Origin: Gammaproteobacteria bacterium
Lineage (GTDB): Bacteria > Pseudomonadota > Gammaproteobacteria > SZUA-152
Direction: 5' to 3'
DNA length: 63,096 nt
Assembly: GCA_011321815.1 (NCBI GenBank)
Contig: DROS01000108.1
Location: 1 to 63,096, forward strand
Shown here: positions 18,237-26,735 of the stretch, piece after piece
Numbering within the stretch: position 1 is the stretch's first letter
How the letters are laid out: each line of letters begins with the position of its first letter
Notes under the pieces: model-generated
Told to the model about the DNA's origin: nothing
The model's input: only the letters and a program-made list of their open reading frames with translations
Database searches by the model: none
Made by a program: the position numbers and the translations under genes

Positions 18237-18242
18237 CTCTCT

Positions 18243-18269
18243 GACCAAAGACAGCGACAGCCCTGGTAA
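18243..18269 (+). pseudogene. Duplicated 3' end of the vWA-TPR gene
   Basis: Eight codons read DQRQRQPW followed by stop, directly after gene B'. The complete gene at 12657-14567 ends GSAQPW. This is short, but it matches the situation at 11549-11629, where another Bat gene tail follows an islet. Confidence 0.45.
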
Positions 18270-18335
18270 GCCATCAATTCACTACAGAAACCATGCGGCA
18301 CGCTTCCACACGAACATTCTGAGACCAAACATTTC

Positions 18336-18806
18336 ATGGAAAAACTGACTGATCGCACGACAAAACTGCTTACCTGGACCGGTCGCCTGACACATATTGT
18401 CATCAGCCTGGCGCTCGTGAGCGCCACGGCCCTGCTGGCCGCACTCTTTTTTCACGACATCTACATAGCCGTGCAAAACCATTCGTTGATCAAAGGCTTT
18501 CTGCACGCTCTCGGTATTCTGTTGTTGCTCTGGACCATGGTGGAACTCATTAATACAGAGCTTGACCACCTGCGAGGCGGAGCTATCGATGTGGCAATCT
18601 TTATCGAAGTCGCACTGGTTGTCGTCGTGCGCGAAATCATCATGCTGCCGGTAGCGGAAACACACCCCACCTGGATAGATTTGGGTATGTGGAGCGTTGC
18701 CGCTATCCTGCTGGGGTTGACTTACTATTTTGTGCGCTCCGGCCAGCACCTGCTAAACCAATCCATCATGGCCAAAGAACATCAAGCAAATACCCCGGTC
18801 AAATGA
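18336..18806 (+). CDS. PsiE-like inner-membrane protein
   Basis: A 156-residue protein with four predicted membrane helices (about residues 18-42, 55-75, 85-110 and 117-135) and short charged ends. Helix pattern and length fit the phosphate-starvation-inducible PsiE family, as does the ELINTELDHLRGG loop. Function is unknown. It lies between islet 2 and batD and may or may not be an original member of the operon. Confidence 0.65.
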   Translation: MEKLTDRTTKLLTWTGRLTHIVISLALVSATALLAALFFHDIYIAVQNHSLIKGFLHALGILLLLWTMVELINTELDHLRGGAIDVAIFIEVALVVVVREIIMLPVAETHPTWIDLGMWSVAAILLGLTYYFVRSGQHLLNQSIMAKEHQANTPVK

Positions 18807-18936
18807 GTAACTCACTGGAAAAACGCAGGATTGGTCATCGAGATAAAACCCTTGCCTGTCCCAATGGTCATCGCGATGCCAAAATAACGACGGTCACCCG
18901 CATAATCCACAGTTATGCCATCATGGAGAACATGTA

Positions 18937-20763
18937 ATGCCCCCCCGCACCAGGATTTCAACACACAATCATCACCCTAGACCGCTGTGGCCGGCCCTGC
19001 TGTGGGCCCTGCTGTTATTAATGTTGACCACTGTCCCTGGCATGGCGGCCGTGCGCGCCACACTCGACCGCGCCCCAGTCTATACAGGGGATATTTTCAC
19101 CCTGACCATCGAGAATGACGGCCTGTCATCGGGTCAACAACCGGACCTTGCGCCACTGGAAAAAGACTTCGACGTGTTGGGTACCAGCACCAGCACCCAG
19201 GTAAGCATTTTCAATGGCCGGCGCAGCGACAAAATGCAGTGGCATATACAACTTCAAGCACGTCGTCCCGGCCAGTTGCGTATCCCGCCTCTCAGTATCG
19301 GCGGACAACAGACGGCGGCAATTGAGCTGGATATCAGCGAACCCCCACAGCAGTCGGCCGCACAGACCGGCCAACATATCTTCATCGAAACAGATACCCG
19401 TAGCACCCATAAGCCGGTCTATGTACAACAACAGATCCCCTACACCGTGCGCCTGTACTACGATGACCGCCTACAGAGCGGCGAACTCAGTGCACCCACC
19501 CCGGAAGACGCCGTCGTCGAACAGCTGGGTAAAGAAAAACGCTACGACACCGTACGCAATGGCCGGCAATACCACGTCATCGAACGCAGCTATGTGATTT
19601 CAGCGGAAAAAAGTGGTGAGCTGCATATTCCCCCCGCTGTTTTCCGCGGACGCCTTGCCGCACCACAGCAAGGCCAGCCCGCCCGCCGGGCACGCAGTCC
19701 ACTGGAGGAATTTATCAATAACAGCCCGTTTGCCAACGACCCCTTTTTCCGCAACCGTCTCAGCGGCAATCCATTCGGTGACCCCGGCCAACCCATCACC
19801 ATCCGCAGCCAGTCCACCGACATACCGATCTCACCCCGGCCTGCAACAGCCGGGCACGACTGGCTGCCAGCCGAAGAGGTGACCCTGAGTGACAGCTGGG
19901 CGGAAAACCCACCACAGCTCAAAGCCGGCGAGCCGGTTTCACGCACCATTACCATCCAGACCAAAGGCCTGTCCGGCTCACAGACACCTGAACTGAGCAT
20001 CGACACGCCAGCCAACAGCCGCCTGTATCCGGAAGCATCAACAGCAGAAAGCCGTACCGATGGCACAACCATTTATGGCGTGCGCACCCAGACCCTGACC
20101 TATATTCCCGGTATGCAAGGCATACTGGAGGTGCCTGCCATCACGCTTGACTGGTGGGATACACGCCAGGACAAACCCGCCAGCACCACCCTGCCCGCTT
20201 GGCAGTTCAATGTGCTGCCGGGAGACCCCGGCAATACAAACGAGGCGCCAGCAACCGCTCCCTCCCCGTCGGCACAAGCAGCCACAACACCACCCGGCAC
20301 TGATGACAATAAAATCGCGCAGGCAAATCAACGCTGGCTGATAATGGGTGGCGGCGCAGTACTCGCCCTGTTGCTGGCAATGCTGGTCTGGCGTGCCAGA
20401 CAACGGCGTCCGGGAGGCGCTACGGCAGCCCGTAAAAAGGCACAGGTGCCGGAGAGGAAGTCCGCCCTGCGGGATTTGCAAAAAGCCTGTGCCACCAATA
20501 ACCCACAGAGCGCTGCCCAGGCACTTTTAAGCCTTGCGCAGAGTGACTGGCCGGATGACCCGCCACACAGCCTTGCCGCCCTTGCCACACGTATCGAAAC
20601 GGGACAGGCGGAACTTCATGAACTGGATCGCAACCTCTACGCGGTTGATGCCGCAGACTGGAATGGCGCCACGCTGTGGAATGAATTCAAACAGGGCCTA
20701 CAGAAAAAAAAGGCCGCAGGAGAATATCACAATGACGTATTGAAACCGCTGTACCCCCAATAA
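18937..20763 (+). CDS. batD: BatD-family protein
   Basis: A 608-residue protein with an N-terminal signal/anchor helix (about 18-38), an extracytoplasmic part of repeated Ig-like beta domains and a C-terminal membrane helix (LIMGGGAVLALLLAMLVW) with a short cytosolic tail. The start of the mature part (VRATLDRAPVYTGDIFTLTI) is typical of BatD ('oxygen tolerance' family). It closes the moxR-bat operon and is separated from batB by islet 2 and the PsiE-like gene. The 130-bp spacer before it shows no clear signal. Confidence 0.9.
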   Translation: MPPRTRISTHNHHPRPLWPALLWALLLLMLTTVPGMAAVRATLDRAPVYTGDIFTLTIENDGLSSGQQPDLAPLEKDFDVLGTSTSTQVSIFNGRRSDKMQWHIQLQARRPGQLRIPPLSIGGQQTAAIELDISEPPQQSAAQTGQHIFIETDTRSTHKPVYVQQQIPYTVRLYYDDRLQSGELSAPTPEDAVVEQLGKEKRYDTVRNGRQYHVIERSYVISAEKSGELHIPPAVFRGRLAAPQQGQPARRARSPLEEFINNSPFANDPFFRNRLSGNPFGDPGQPITIRSQSTDIPISPRPATAGHDWLPAEEVTLSDSWAENPPQLKAGEPVSRTITIQTKGLSGSQTPELSIDTPANSRLYPEASTAESRTDGTTIYGVRTQTLTYIPGMQGILEVPAITLDWWDTRQDKPASTTLPAWQFNVLPGDPGNTNEAPATAPSPSAQAATTPPGTDDNKIAQANQRWLIMGGGAVLALLLAMLVWRARQRRPGGATAARKKAQVPERKSALRDLQKACATNNPQSAAQALLSLAQSDWPDDPPHSLAALATRIETGQAELHELDRNLYAVDAADWNGATLWNEFKQGLQKKKAAGEYHNDVLKPLYPQ

Positions 20764-20776
20764 TTTTCAGGGAAGC

Positions 20777-20796
20777 AACGCCAGATAGCGTTTTTT
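20777..20796 (+). terminator. Weak intrinsic terminator after batD
   Basis: AACGC, a six-base loop CAGATA and GCGTT run into TTTTTT. The stem is only five base pairs, but its position 14 bases after the batD stop fits the end of the operon. Confidence 0.4.
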
Positions 20797-20889
20797 CCAG
20801 TCAGCCGATGTGTAACCCAAGTAGCAGACGAGCCAGGAGATGGCGCATAGGATTAACGGCAATCATATGCTGCACAGGGTGGAAAAAAT

Positions 20890-21714
20890 GTGGATACGTC
20901 ACCGGCACACATAACCAGATTTACCATCATTTTCTTCCCCCTGCTTGCAGTGACCCTGTCAGGCTGTGCTTATTTTACAGAAACTGATGACAGCCCGGTC
21001 AACTGCCCGGTTGCCGATTTACCGAAAAATCACCCGCCATTCAACTCCGCCGCCCAAAAACGTTTGGAACAATTGATCAAGCGCGCCAACAACACCAGCA
21101 AAGATTCTCCAGAGAGCACTGTATTTGTCCGTCTGAACAAGCAGGGAACCCCTCTGACCGGCCACAACAATGCCCCCGGGACTGTGGAATTTCGTACTGC
21201 CCCATGGTCATGCGTAAAAGACCGCCGCACCGGCCTTACCTGGGAAAGCAAAACCAATGACCTGTCTTTGCATGACAAACGCTGGACCTATACCTGGTAC
21301 GAACCCACGCAGATCAGCAAAGACAATTATGCTGGCAAAACCGATGGCGGAAAATGTCCTGAAGGAAATATTTGTGATACGCAAGCCTACGTTGCTGCGG
21401 TCAATGCAAAAAAACTTTGCGGACATGAAGACTGGCGATTACCAAACATATTTGAACTTCACACCTTGCTGAACCGTAAAGACAACTGCCCTGGAACCTG
21501 TACAGATAAACACTATTTTCCAAATACTGCCAAAGGTGGTTACTGGAGCTCATCTCCGTTTGAGAAATTTATCTGTTACGCATGGGGAGTTGATTTTGAA
21601 TTGGGCGATGCCAGTGGCGCACATAAAGACACACCTTTGTATATTCGCCTGGTGCGTGGTGAAATGTCCGGCTCTGCCAGCAATCCTGAAAACACTCATA
21701 CGGGGAAAAAATAA
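20890..21714 (+). CDS. DUF1566 (Lcl C-terminal-like) lipoprotein
   Basis: A 274-residue lipoprotein with lipobox LSGC near residue 26. The C-terminal DUF1566 domain is recognised by TGLTWE, the ...CGHEDWRLPNIFELHTLL... region and GGYWSSSPF...AWGVDFELG...YIRLVRGE. Cysteines (CPEGNICD, CPGTC) probably form disulfides in the envelope. The start is a GTG with GGTGGAAA upstream; an overlapping ATG is out of frame. Role unknown. Confidence 0.8.
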   Translation: MDTSPAHITRFTIIFFPLLAVTLSGCAYFTETDDSPVNCPVADLPKNHPPFNSAAQKRLEQLIKRANNTSKDSPESTVFVRLNKQGTPLTGHNNAPGTVEFRTAPWSCVKDRRTGLTWESKTNDLSLHDKRWTYTWYEPTQISKDNYAGKTDGGKCPEGNICDTQAYVAAVNAKKLCGHEDWRLPNIFELHTLLNRKDNCPGTCTDKHYFPNTAKGGYWSSSPFEKFICYAWGVDFELGDASGAHKDTPLYIRLVRGEMSGSASNPENTHTGKK

Positions 21715-21716
21715 TA

Positions 21717-21801
21717 TTGTTATTCTATGGCAAGGACAACAACGCGGCCATGGCGGAAACAGAGCGTGTAATCAGGCCTGAATCTCAATCGCTACAGGTA
21801 T
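21717..21801 (+). repeat. Long dispersed repeat, copy 1
   Basis: About 85 bp starting TTGTTATTCTATGGCAAGGA, overlapping the end of the DUF1566 spacer. It is about 89% identical to 56330-56413. Its right end is the shorter core also found at 4119-4147 and 23702-23720. Confidence 0.75.
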
Positions 21802-21935
21802 ATACCGCCATTAGGTCCATTTTCAATCACCGTAACAAAAACAGGCGCAACAGTAAAAAAATGACCAACGTATTATAACGCATTGAAATATAGTAGAATC
21901 AGTACGATAAAACAAAGCAGGAATATTGGAACATA

Positions 21936-22286
21936 ATGACAACAAACAAAAAATATGAGTATCGGGTCGTACAGGGAAAAACACACTGGATGGCTGAAAT
22001 CACCCGACGGGTAACTTCCAGAAAAACCGTTGTATCAAAAAGCCAGGATGGTTTTTCCACTGAAACCGATGCCAAGAAATGGGGCGAAAAAGAACTGGCA
22101 TCTTTTCTGGAAAACCTGACCAAACGCAACAAGCGTGATTTCGAGCAGCACCTTAAGAACAAAAAAGAAAAGGCTTTGCGTGAAGAGGCGTATAAACAGA
22201 GAAAAACCACCCCTGAAAACAGTGGCTCAGAAAACGCTGACCACAACCGGAACAGCGAAACAAATGAACAAACACCAGACCAATAA
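21936..22286 (+). CDS. DUF3622 domain protein
   Basis: A 116-residue basic, probably cytosolic protein. The N-terminal half ([19 protein letters not shown], then [21 protein letters not shown]) matches the DUF3622 pattern I know from gammaproteobacteria. The C-terminal half is charged and low-complexity. It overlaps the next gene by 23 bases, so the two are probably made together. No function is known. Confidence 0.75.
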   Translation: MTTNKKYEYRVVQGKTHWMAEITRRVTSRKTVVSKSQDGFSTETDAKKWGEKELASFLENLTKRNKRDFEQHLKNKKEKALREEAYKQRKTTPENSGSENADHNRNSETNEQTPDQ

Positions 22287-22503
22287 CCCGTTGCACGGAC
22301 TGACACTGGAAACTATCGTAAACAGTCTGGTAGAACACTATGGCTGGGAGGAACTGGGAAGGAAAATTGACATCCGCTGTTTCAACAGTGACCCTTCGGT
22401 AAAATCCAGTCTTACATTTTTACGCAAAACACCCTGGGCAAGAAAAAAGGTTGAAGATTTGTATATTGCGACACAAAGCAGTATATGGAAAAAACAGCAT
22501 TGA
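22264..22503 (+). CDS. VF530 family (DUF2132) small DNA-binding protein
   Basis: The 79-residue protein beginning [19 protein letters not shown] carries the whole VF530 pattern: [36 protein letters not shown]530-type proteins have a DNA-binding fold known from Vibrio. The longer frame starting at 22135 reads through DUF3622 out of frame and is not used. Confidence 0.82.
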   Translation: MNKHQTNNPLHGLTLETIVNSLVEHYGWEELGRKIDIRCFNSDPSVKSSLTFLRKTPWARKKVEDLYIATQSSIWKKQH

Positions 22504-22517
22504 CACTATTAACCCGG

Positions 22518-23483
22518 TTATTTGGCATTACATGCGCCAATAGAACCAATGGCGCAAACACTGCCATCAAGCCAGATGGCATGATCAAGTCTGGCGCCTT
22601 CCAGTTTGCTGGTTCGCAATGTTGCACCACTCAAATCTGCATTGCTTAAGTCACTTTCACGTAAATCAGCATTGGTAAGATCGGCTCCCTGTAAAATAGC
22701 GTAGGAAAGATTTGCCGTGTTTAAGCTGGCTCCGGCCAAGTCAGCATTGCGCATATTGGCCCCCAGCATAATGGCCTGGGCCAGTTCTGCGCCGGACAGG
22801 TTCGCGCCCACCAGATTGGCATAGGCAATATCCGCACCGCCTAAATAGGCTCCGCGCAAATCCGCCCCCCCCATATTGACATTACGCAAATGCGCTCCAC
22901 GCAGGTCGGCGGTAACCAGTTTCACACCTTCCATCAGACAATTATCCCAGTTCACCCAGGGCTGGGGGCGTGCATTGCAATCTGTACTTTCCCGCTCCTG
23001 CCAGGGCTGAAAGTACCATGCCGCACTGATGATGCTGACCAAAAACAAGGTTGCCAATACACCACGAAGAAAATAATGATGCTTGCGTTGTGCAGCGGCC
23101 TCGGCAATGGCGGTCTTGATCTCGCGGTGGCGCAGCATTGCAGCCTCCTCGTCCTGACGACGACCATTGTCGGTACTGCGCCGTTCCGGTGTGGAATCAC
23201 TCTTCTCCACCTGGTCACGGCGGTCACGGGCAGTGCGTTCATCTTCGCGCATACGGGCAATCATCAGCCTTTCGTAAGCTTTGGGGTCGCTGAGATCCGC
23301 TTTTAATTCCTCGGGTATCAACACGGGTACCTCTGAGACCTTTTGCCAGCTGAGCTGATCCGTGCTCAATTCGTCGGTATCGTGAATCCGGCCCAGCAGG
23401 ATAAAACGGGATATCTGTGGCGCGGGGAATGGGCCACGGATCTGGTCATTTCTGCGAGTGTACCAGCGTTGTTTGCTCTGCAT
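22518..23483 (-). CDS. GYF-like / pentapeptide-repeat membrane protein
   Basis: 321 residues. The N-terminal 60 (WYTRRNDQIRGPFPAPQISR...LSWQKVSEVP) resemble a GYF_2-type adaptor domain. A charged helical linker and one membrane helix (FLRGVLATLFLVSIISAAWYF, about residues 138-160) follow. The C-terminus is a pentapeptide-repeat right-handed beta-helix of about 20 A(D/N)Lxx units (ADLRGAHLRNVNMGGADLRG and onward). The repeats would lie outside the membrane. Function unknown; pentapeptide repeats often mediate protein binding. Confidence 0.8.
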   Translation of the reverse strand: MQSKQRWYTRRNDQIRGPFPAPQISRFILLGRIHDTDELSTDQLSWQKVSEVPVLIPEELKADLSDPKAYERLMIARMREDERTARDRRDQVEKSDSTPERRSTDNGRRQDEEAAMLRHREIKTAIAEAAAQRKHHYFLRGVLATLFLVSIISAAWYFQPWQERESTDCNARPQPWVNWDNCLMEGVKLVTADLRGAHLRNVNMGGADLRGAYLGGADIAYANLVGANLSGAELAQAIMLGANMRNADLAGASLNTANLSYAILQGADLTNADLRESDLSNADLSGATLRTSKLEGARLDHAIWLDGSVCAIGSIGACNAK

Positions 23484-23796
23484 TCATTTCCCCCGCGGGT
23501 ATCCGCTATGAATAAAATATTGCTATGCTGACGAAGCAGCTTTATAAACGCTATCCATGCCCGGCATGAGTGCTACCAAAATGTTGAATGTGTGTCATAT
23601 TCATTTCATCGCAAGGCAAAGTAATGTGCAACAGCCAACCTGTTGCAAAGGGTTTTAACACCATTATGAAACGGGGAAGACACACAACCAATGTCCAACT
23701 GTCAATCGCCACAGGTATACCTAAAGGTCGGCAGATTTTATGATTTTTTTAGCTTATTTTATGCCGGTGTTAATAAAAATGGCCGCTGACTGACGC
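23484..23796. other. Spacer between divergent genes
   Basis: No gene is seen. It holds one dispersed repeat core (23702-23720). No convincing sigma-28 or sigma-54 promoter was found in front of the FliK-like gene, although TAAAGG at 23723 slightly resembles a sigma-28 -35 element. Confidence 0.35.
23702..23720 (+). repeat. Dispersed repeat core, copy d
   Basis: TCAATCGCCACAGGTATAC matches the cores at 4119-4147 (minus strand) and 21786-21804. Confidence 0.5.
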
Positions 23797-25290
23797 ATGA
23801 ATATCACCGGTATCCAAAACCCGGTTAATACCGATTTGCTGGCAAAATCGCCGCAGGCCATCGTGGATGCCTGGAAGGTAGGTCAACTGGTCAATGCTAC
23901 AGCCGTTTCCAGCCAAAAAAATGGCCAGGCAACAATCAATATCAATGGCGCCCTGCTGCTGGCGCAGACCCGCTTTCCACTTCAGCCCGGGCAACCCCTG
24001 CAATTGGCAGTATCCAGCCTTCCTGTATTGACAGTGTTAAAAGTCAGTGCCAATGCAACAGATGCACGCCCCATCACCATCAGCCTGCAACCGCAAGGTA
24101 ATCTGCCCAGCCCATTGCAAACAGGCCAACAACTTAGCGCCACGTTAACCCGCACAGCGGACAATAACCGGACACGCATCATGCTGGAACTGGCCGGCAA
24201 TCGTATTAACGTGCAACTTTCACAGCCTCTGCCATCATCCGCAGGCCATAAATTCAAACTGGAAGTAGTGAACCCCGGCGCAATTGCGACACTGAAAATA
24301 TTGGCAACATCTCTCACCCCGTCGCCCAGCACACCGGTGGACAGCATAAACATCGCACAAGCACTGCGCACCACCTTGCCCCGGCAAGCTCCGCTACCGC
24401 CTTTGCTCGGCAATCTGTCGTCAATTGCCAAAGGCCTTGAGACAAGCCTCTCCCCTGGTGTTATTTCACCAACGGCACAAACGGCCACCCAGAAAATTGC
24501 AGCGCTGCCCCAGCCATTGGTTGAGTTGGTGCGTGCAGTGGTGGACCGCCTGCCAGACAGCGGAAGCATCAGCACTGGTGATGGATTAAAGCAGGCCATA
24601 GCTCAATCCGGGTTATTTATGGAAGCCCGGTTGGCGCAGATGTTACAACAATCAACATCAGAAGCAATAACGCCCCCTATTGATTTCAAAGGTGGCTTGT
24701 TAAGCCTGTTGCTGACCTTGCTTAATTTCAGCAAAAACAGATCATCGACTCCCCCCACATCCACCACCCATGCGCAAACCGGCACACAAGCCACGTTGAA
24801 TCAGCAAATGAATCTTCCACAGGCATTGGCCGAATTATTACGAAATGTGGGAAACGGGCTGGCGCGCCTGCAACTCAATCAACTGGTGTCCAGCGCACCG
24901 GAGGAAGATGGCAAGCGTGCCTGGGTAATGGAAATACCGGTACGCAGTGGTGAACATATTGATTTGATTCAGTTACGTATTGAAAAAAAGAAAAATCAGC
25001 ATTCATCAAAAAAACCTGCATTATGGACAGTAACCCTGGCACTGGAACTCCGTGGACTTGGCCCGGTGCAGGCACGCATCACTCTGGCGGACAAAATAAT
25101 CAATACCCACTTTTGGGCCGAACATGCTGACACAACAGGGTTAATCAATCAGCATTTAACCATTTTACAAAACCGCTACCAGGCGGTTGGACTGACAGTA
25201 GGCGCACTAAAGGCCCACCACGGTACCGCACCTGATCCTGTGTCACCTGATGAAAATCTGCCGCATATTTTGCTGGATGAAAAGGCATGA
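23797..25290 (+). CDS. FliK-like flagellar hook-length control protein (second paralogue)
   Basis: A 497-residue protein, rich in L, Q, T and P in its first 350 residues. Its C-terminal domain (WVMEIPVRSGEHIDLIQLRI...LWTVTLALELRGLGPVQARI...HFWAEHADT) matches the FliK C-terminal fold. FliK measures hook length and switches FlhB specificity. The main fliK is at 47296-48735, so this is a second, less canonical copy. Its stop overlaps the ATG of a stand-alone FlhB C-domain gene, which supports a role in export switching. Confidence 0.8.
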   Translation: MNITGIQNPVNTDLLAKSPQAIVDAWKVGQLVNATAVSSQKNGQATININGALLLAQTRFPLQPGQPLQLAVSSLPVLTVLKVSANATDARPITISLQPQGNLPSPLQTGQQLSATLTRTADNNRTRIMLELAGNRINVQLSQPLPSSAGHKFKLEVVNPGAIATLKILATSLTPSPSTPVDSINIAQALRTTLPRQAPLPPLLGNLSSIAKGLETSLSPGVISPTAQTATQKIAALPQPLVELVRAVVDRLPDSGSISTGDGLKQAIAQSGLFMEARLAQMLQQSTSEAITPPIDFKGGLLSLLLTLLNFSKNRSSTPPTSTTHAQTGTQATLNQQMNLPQALAELLRNVGNGLARLQLNQLVSSAPEEDGKRAWVMEIPVRSGEHIDLIQLRIEKKKNQHSSKKPALWTVTLALELRGLGPVQARITLADKIINTHFWAEHADTTGLINQHLTILQNRYQAVGLTVGALKAHHGTAPDPVSPDENLPHILLDEKA

Positions 25291-25586
25291 AAAATAAAAA
25301 ACCCACCACCGCTGTGGCGCTGCATTATGATGGCAAAGAGGCGCCACGCATTACCGCAAAAGGTAGCGGTGATCTGGCGGAAGAAATTATTGCCTTAGCC
25401 AAAGAGCATGGCATTCCTTTGCAGGAAGACGCCGCATTGATTTCGCTGCTATCGAAGCTGGACTTGGGCGATGAGATACCACAAGCGCTTTACACGGCTG
25501 TCGCAGAAATTATTGCCTTTGCCTATATTTTAAGTGGAAAAATACCCGAGGGGTTTGAACCGTCACCTGAACAGACCGAACTGTAG
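25287..25586 (+). CDS. FlhB C-terminal-domain homologue (FlhX/EscU-like)
   Basis: 99 residues that align with FlhB only after its autocleavage site. VALHYDGKEAPRITAKGSGDL corresponds to FlhB FAVALRYDQ..., followed by LAKEHGIPLQED and LYTAVAEIIAFAYILSGK. The NPTH cleavage motif and the membrane part are absent, so it resembles the free cytosolic FlhB fragment. Such proteins can substitute for the FlhB C-domain in export gating. It is coupled (ATGA overlap) to the FliK-like gene. Confidence 0.85.
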   Translation: MKNKKPTTAVALHYDGKEAPRITAKGSGDLAEEIIALAKEHGIPLQEDAALISLLSKLDLGDEIPQALYTAVAEIIAFAYILSGKIPEGFEPSPEQTEL

Positions 25587-25604
25587 CGCAATATTTTTAA
25601 TAGC

Positions 25605-25652
25605 CGGCTCGTTGGGGTTCGCAAGCTCACCACCAACCTACAAGGCGCTGCT
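25605..25652. repeat. Intergenic hairpin repeat
   Basis: The core GTTGGGGTTCGCAAGCTCAC followed by CACCAACCTAC can form an imperfect hairpin (GTTGG with CCAAC). It is close to a repeat motif common between gammaproteobacterial genes and lies between two convergent genes. Confidence 0.5.
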
Positions 25653-25676
25653 TTTTTATTAACTTAATAACAGTGG

Positions 25677-26069
25677 CTACGATGCCTTTTTAATCCGCTG
25701 AGCCAGCGCAACCAGCTCGGCTTCACCCCGTGCGAGACCACAATCCTCAATCACTTCCTCCAGTTCAGCGCCTTTATTCATCATTCTGCTGGCCTGTCGA
25801 TAATTCTGCGTTGCAGGATCTTTCATTTCCAGTTTATCCTGGCGCTGCGTCAGCAAATGTGCGCGCTGTTCCAGATGCGCCAGATGCTCACCCAGATTAA
25901 CCGCACCGGCGCACATGGCGCTGACATCGGTCTGCAAAACATGCAGCCTGTTTTGTTGCTCGTTTAAGCGTAACTGTAATTGGGTATTTTTGATGTAGGC
26001 AAAGATCAGCGCCGCCAAACCAGTAACCAATGCCACGCTGGCTATTACTTCAAATGAAAATGCAATCAT
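25677..26069 (-). CDS. DUF2802 protein of the flagellar/chemotaxis cluster
   Basis: 130 residues: an N-terminal membrane helix (VIASVALVTGLAALIFAYI), a coiled coil (about residues 30-85) and a short C-terminal helical region (GAELEEVIEDCGLARGEAEL) that marks DUF2802. It is regularly the last gene after cheW in polar flagellar loci. Function unknown. AGAGGT lies upstream of the ATG. Confidence 0.82.
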   Translation of the reverse strand: MIAFSFEVIASVALVTGLAALIFAYIKNTQLQLRLNEQQNRLHVLQTDVSAMCAGAVNLGEHLAHLEQRAHLLTQRQDKLEMKDPATQNYRQASRMMNKGAELEEVIEDCGLARGEAELVALAQRIKKAS

Positions 26070-26133
26070 GGTCGTTACCTCTCACTTGTTTTGCATGTTA
26101 CATACTTCAGCCTGACCGTAACCATCAAATAAA

Positions 26134-26619
26134 TCAGAACATCATATCAGACCACTCTTCGTCACTGAGCAGTTTGTTAAGATCCACCAGAATCAATAAT
26201 TCACCATCATGGCTGGCCACACCCTGAATAAATTTTGCGCTCTCTTCTGTGCCAACATTGGGTGCAGTTTCAATATCCGAAGGTTGCAAGTCCACCACCT
26301 CCGCCACACTGTCCACCAGAATACCGACCACTTGTTCTTCGGACTCGATAATCACCACTCGTGAGGAATCGTCCGTTTCCACTGATGCCAGCCCAAAACG
26401 GCTGCGTGTATCGATCACCGTCACCACATTGCCACGCAGATTGATAATGCCCAACACATAACTGGGGGCGCCAGGCACCGGAGCAATTTCGGTAATGCGC
26501 AATACTTCCTGTACCTGCATGACATTAATGCCATATTTTTCATTTTCCAGGCGGAAAGTGACCCACCGCAACGCCTCTTCCACCACCTTCTTTCTGGAAC
26601 TGCCCGCTGTTGCGCTCAT
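26134..26619 (-). CDS. cheW: Chemotaxis coupling protein CheW
   Basis: 161 residues forming one CheW domain (WVTFRLENEKYGINVMQVQE ...VPGAPSYVLGIINLRGNVVTV...). CheW connects receptors (MCPs) to CheA in the polar arrays. It follows the ParP-like gene and precedes DUF2802 on the same strand, as in Pseudomonas and Vibrio. Confidence 0.94.
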   Translation of the reverse strand: MSATAGSSRKKVVEEALRWVTFRLENEKYGINVMQVQEVLRITEIAPVPGAPSYVLGIINLRGNVVTVIDTRSRFGLASVETDDSSRVVIIESEEQVVGILVDSVAEVVDLQPSDIETAPNVGTEESAKFIQGVASHDGELLILVDLNKLLSDEEWSDMMF

Positions 26620-26735
26620 TGATATTCACCCTTAATTTGTCAAGTTAGCCTGATTCTTTACATCAAGCGTCATTTATTGGTCACTTACAGCGTCATGCCT
26701 GATAAATGCATGATCCGTACCATATACTTCAGACA

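Noticed and set aside
18807-18936. Minus-strand frame with VDYAGDRRYFGIAMTIGTG between the PsiE-like gene and batD
   Set aside because: About 40 codons without start; a frame of this length occurs often by chance.
20767-20862. Minus-strand frame reading WLVCYLGYTSADWKKRYL after batD
   Set aside because: It looks like the end of a membrane protein, but it is about 31 codons with no start and overlaps the terminator; too short to claim.
25605-25652. tRNA-like GGTTCG sequence
   Set aside because: No cloverleaf can be formed; it fits an intergenic hairpin repeat.
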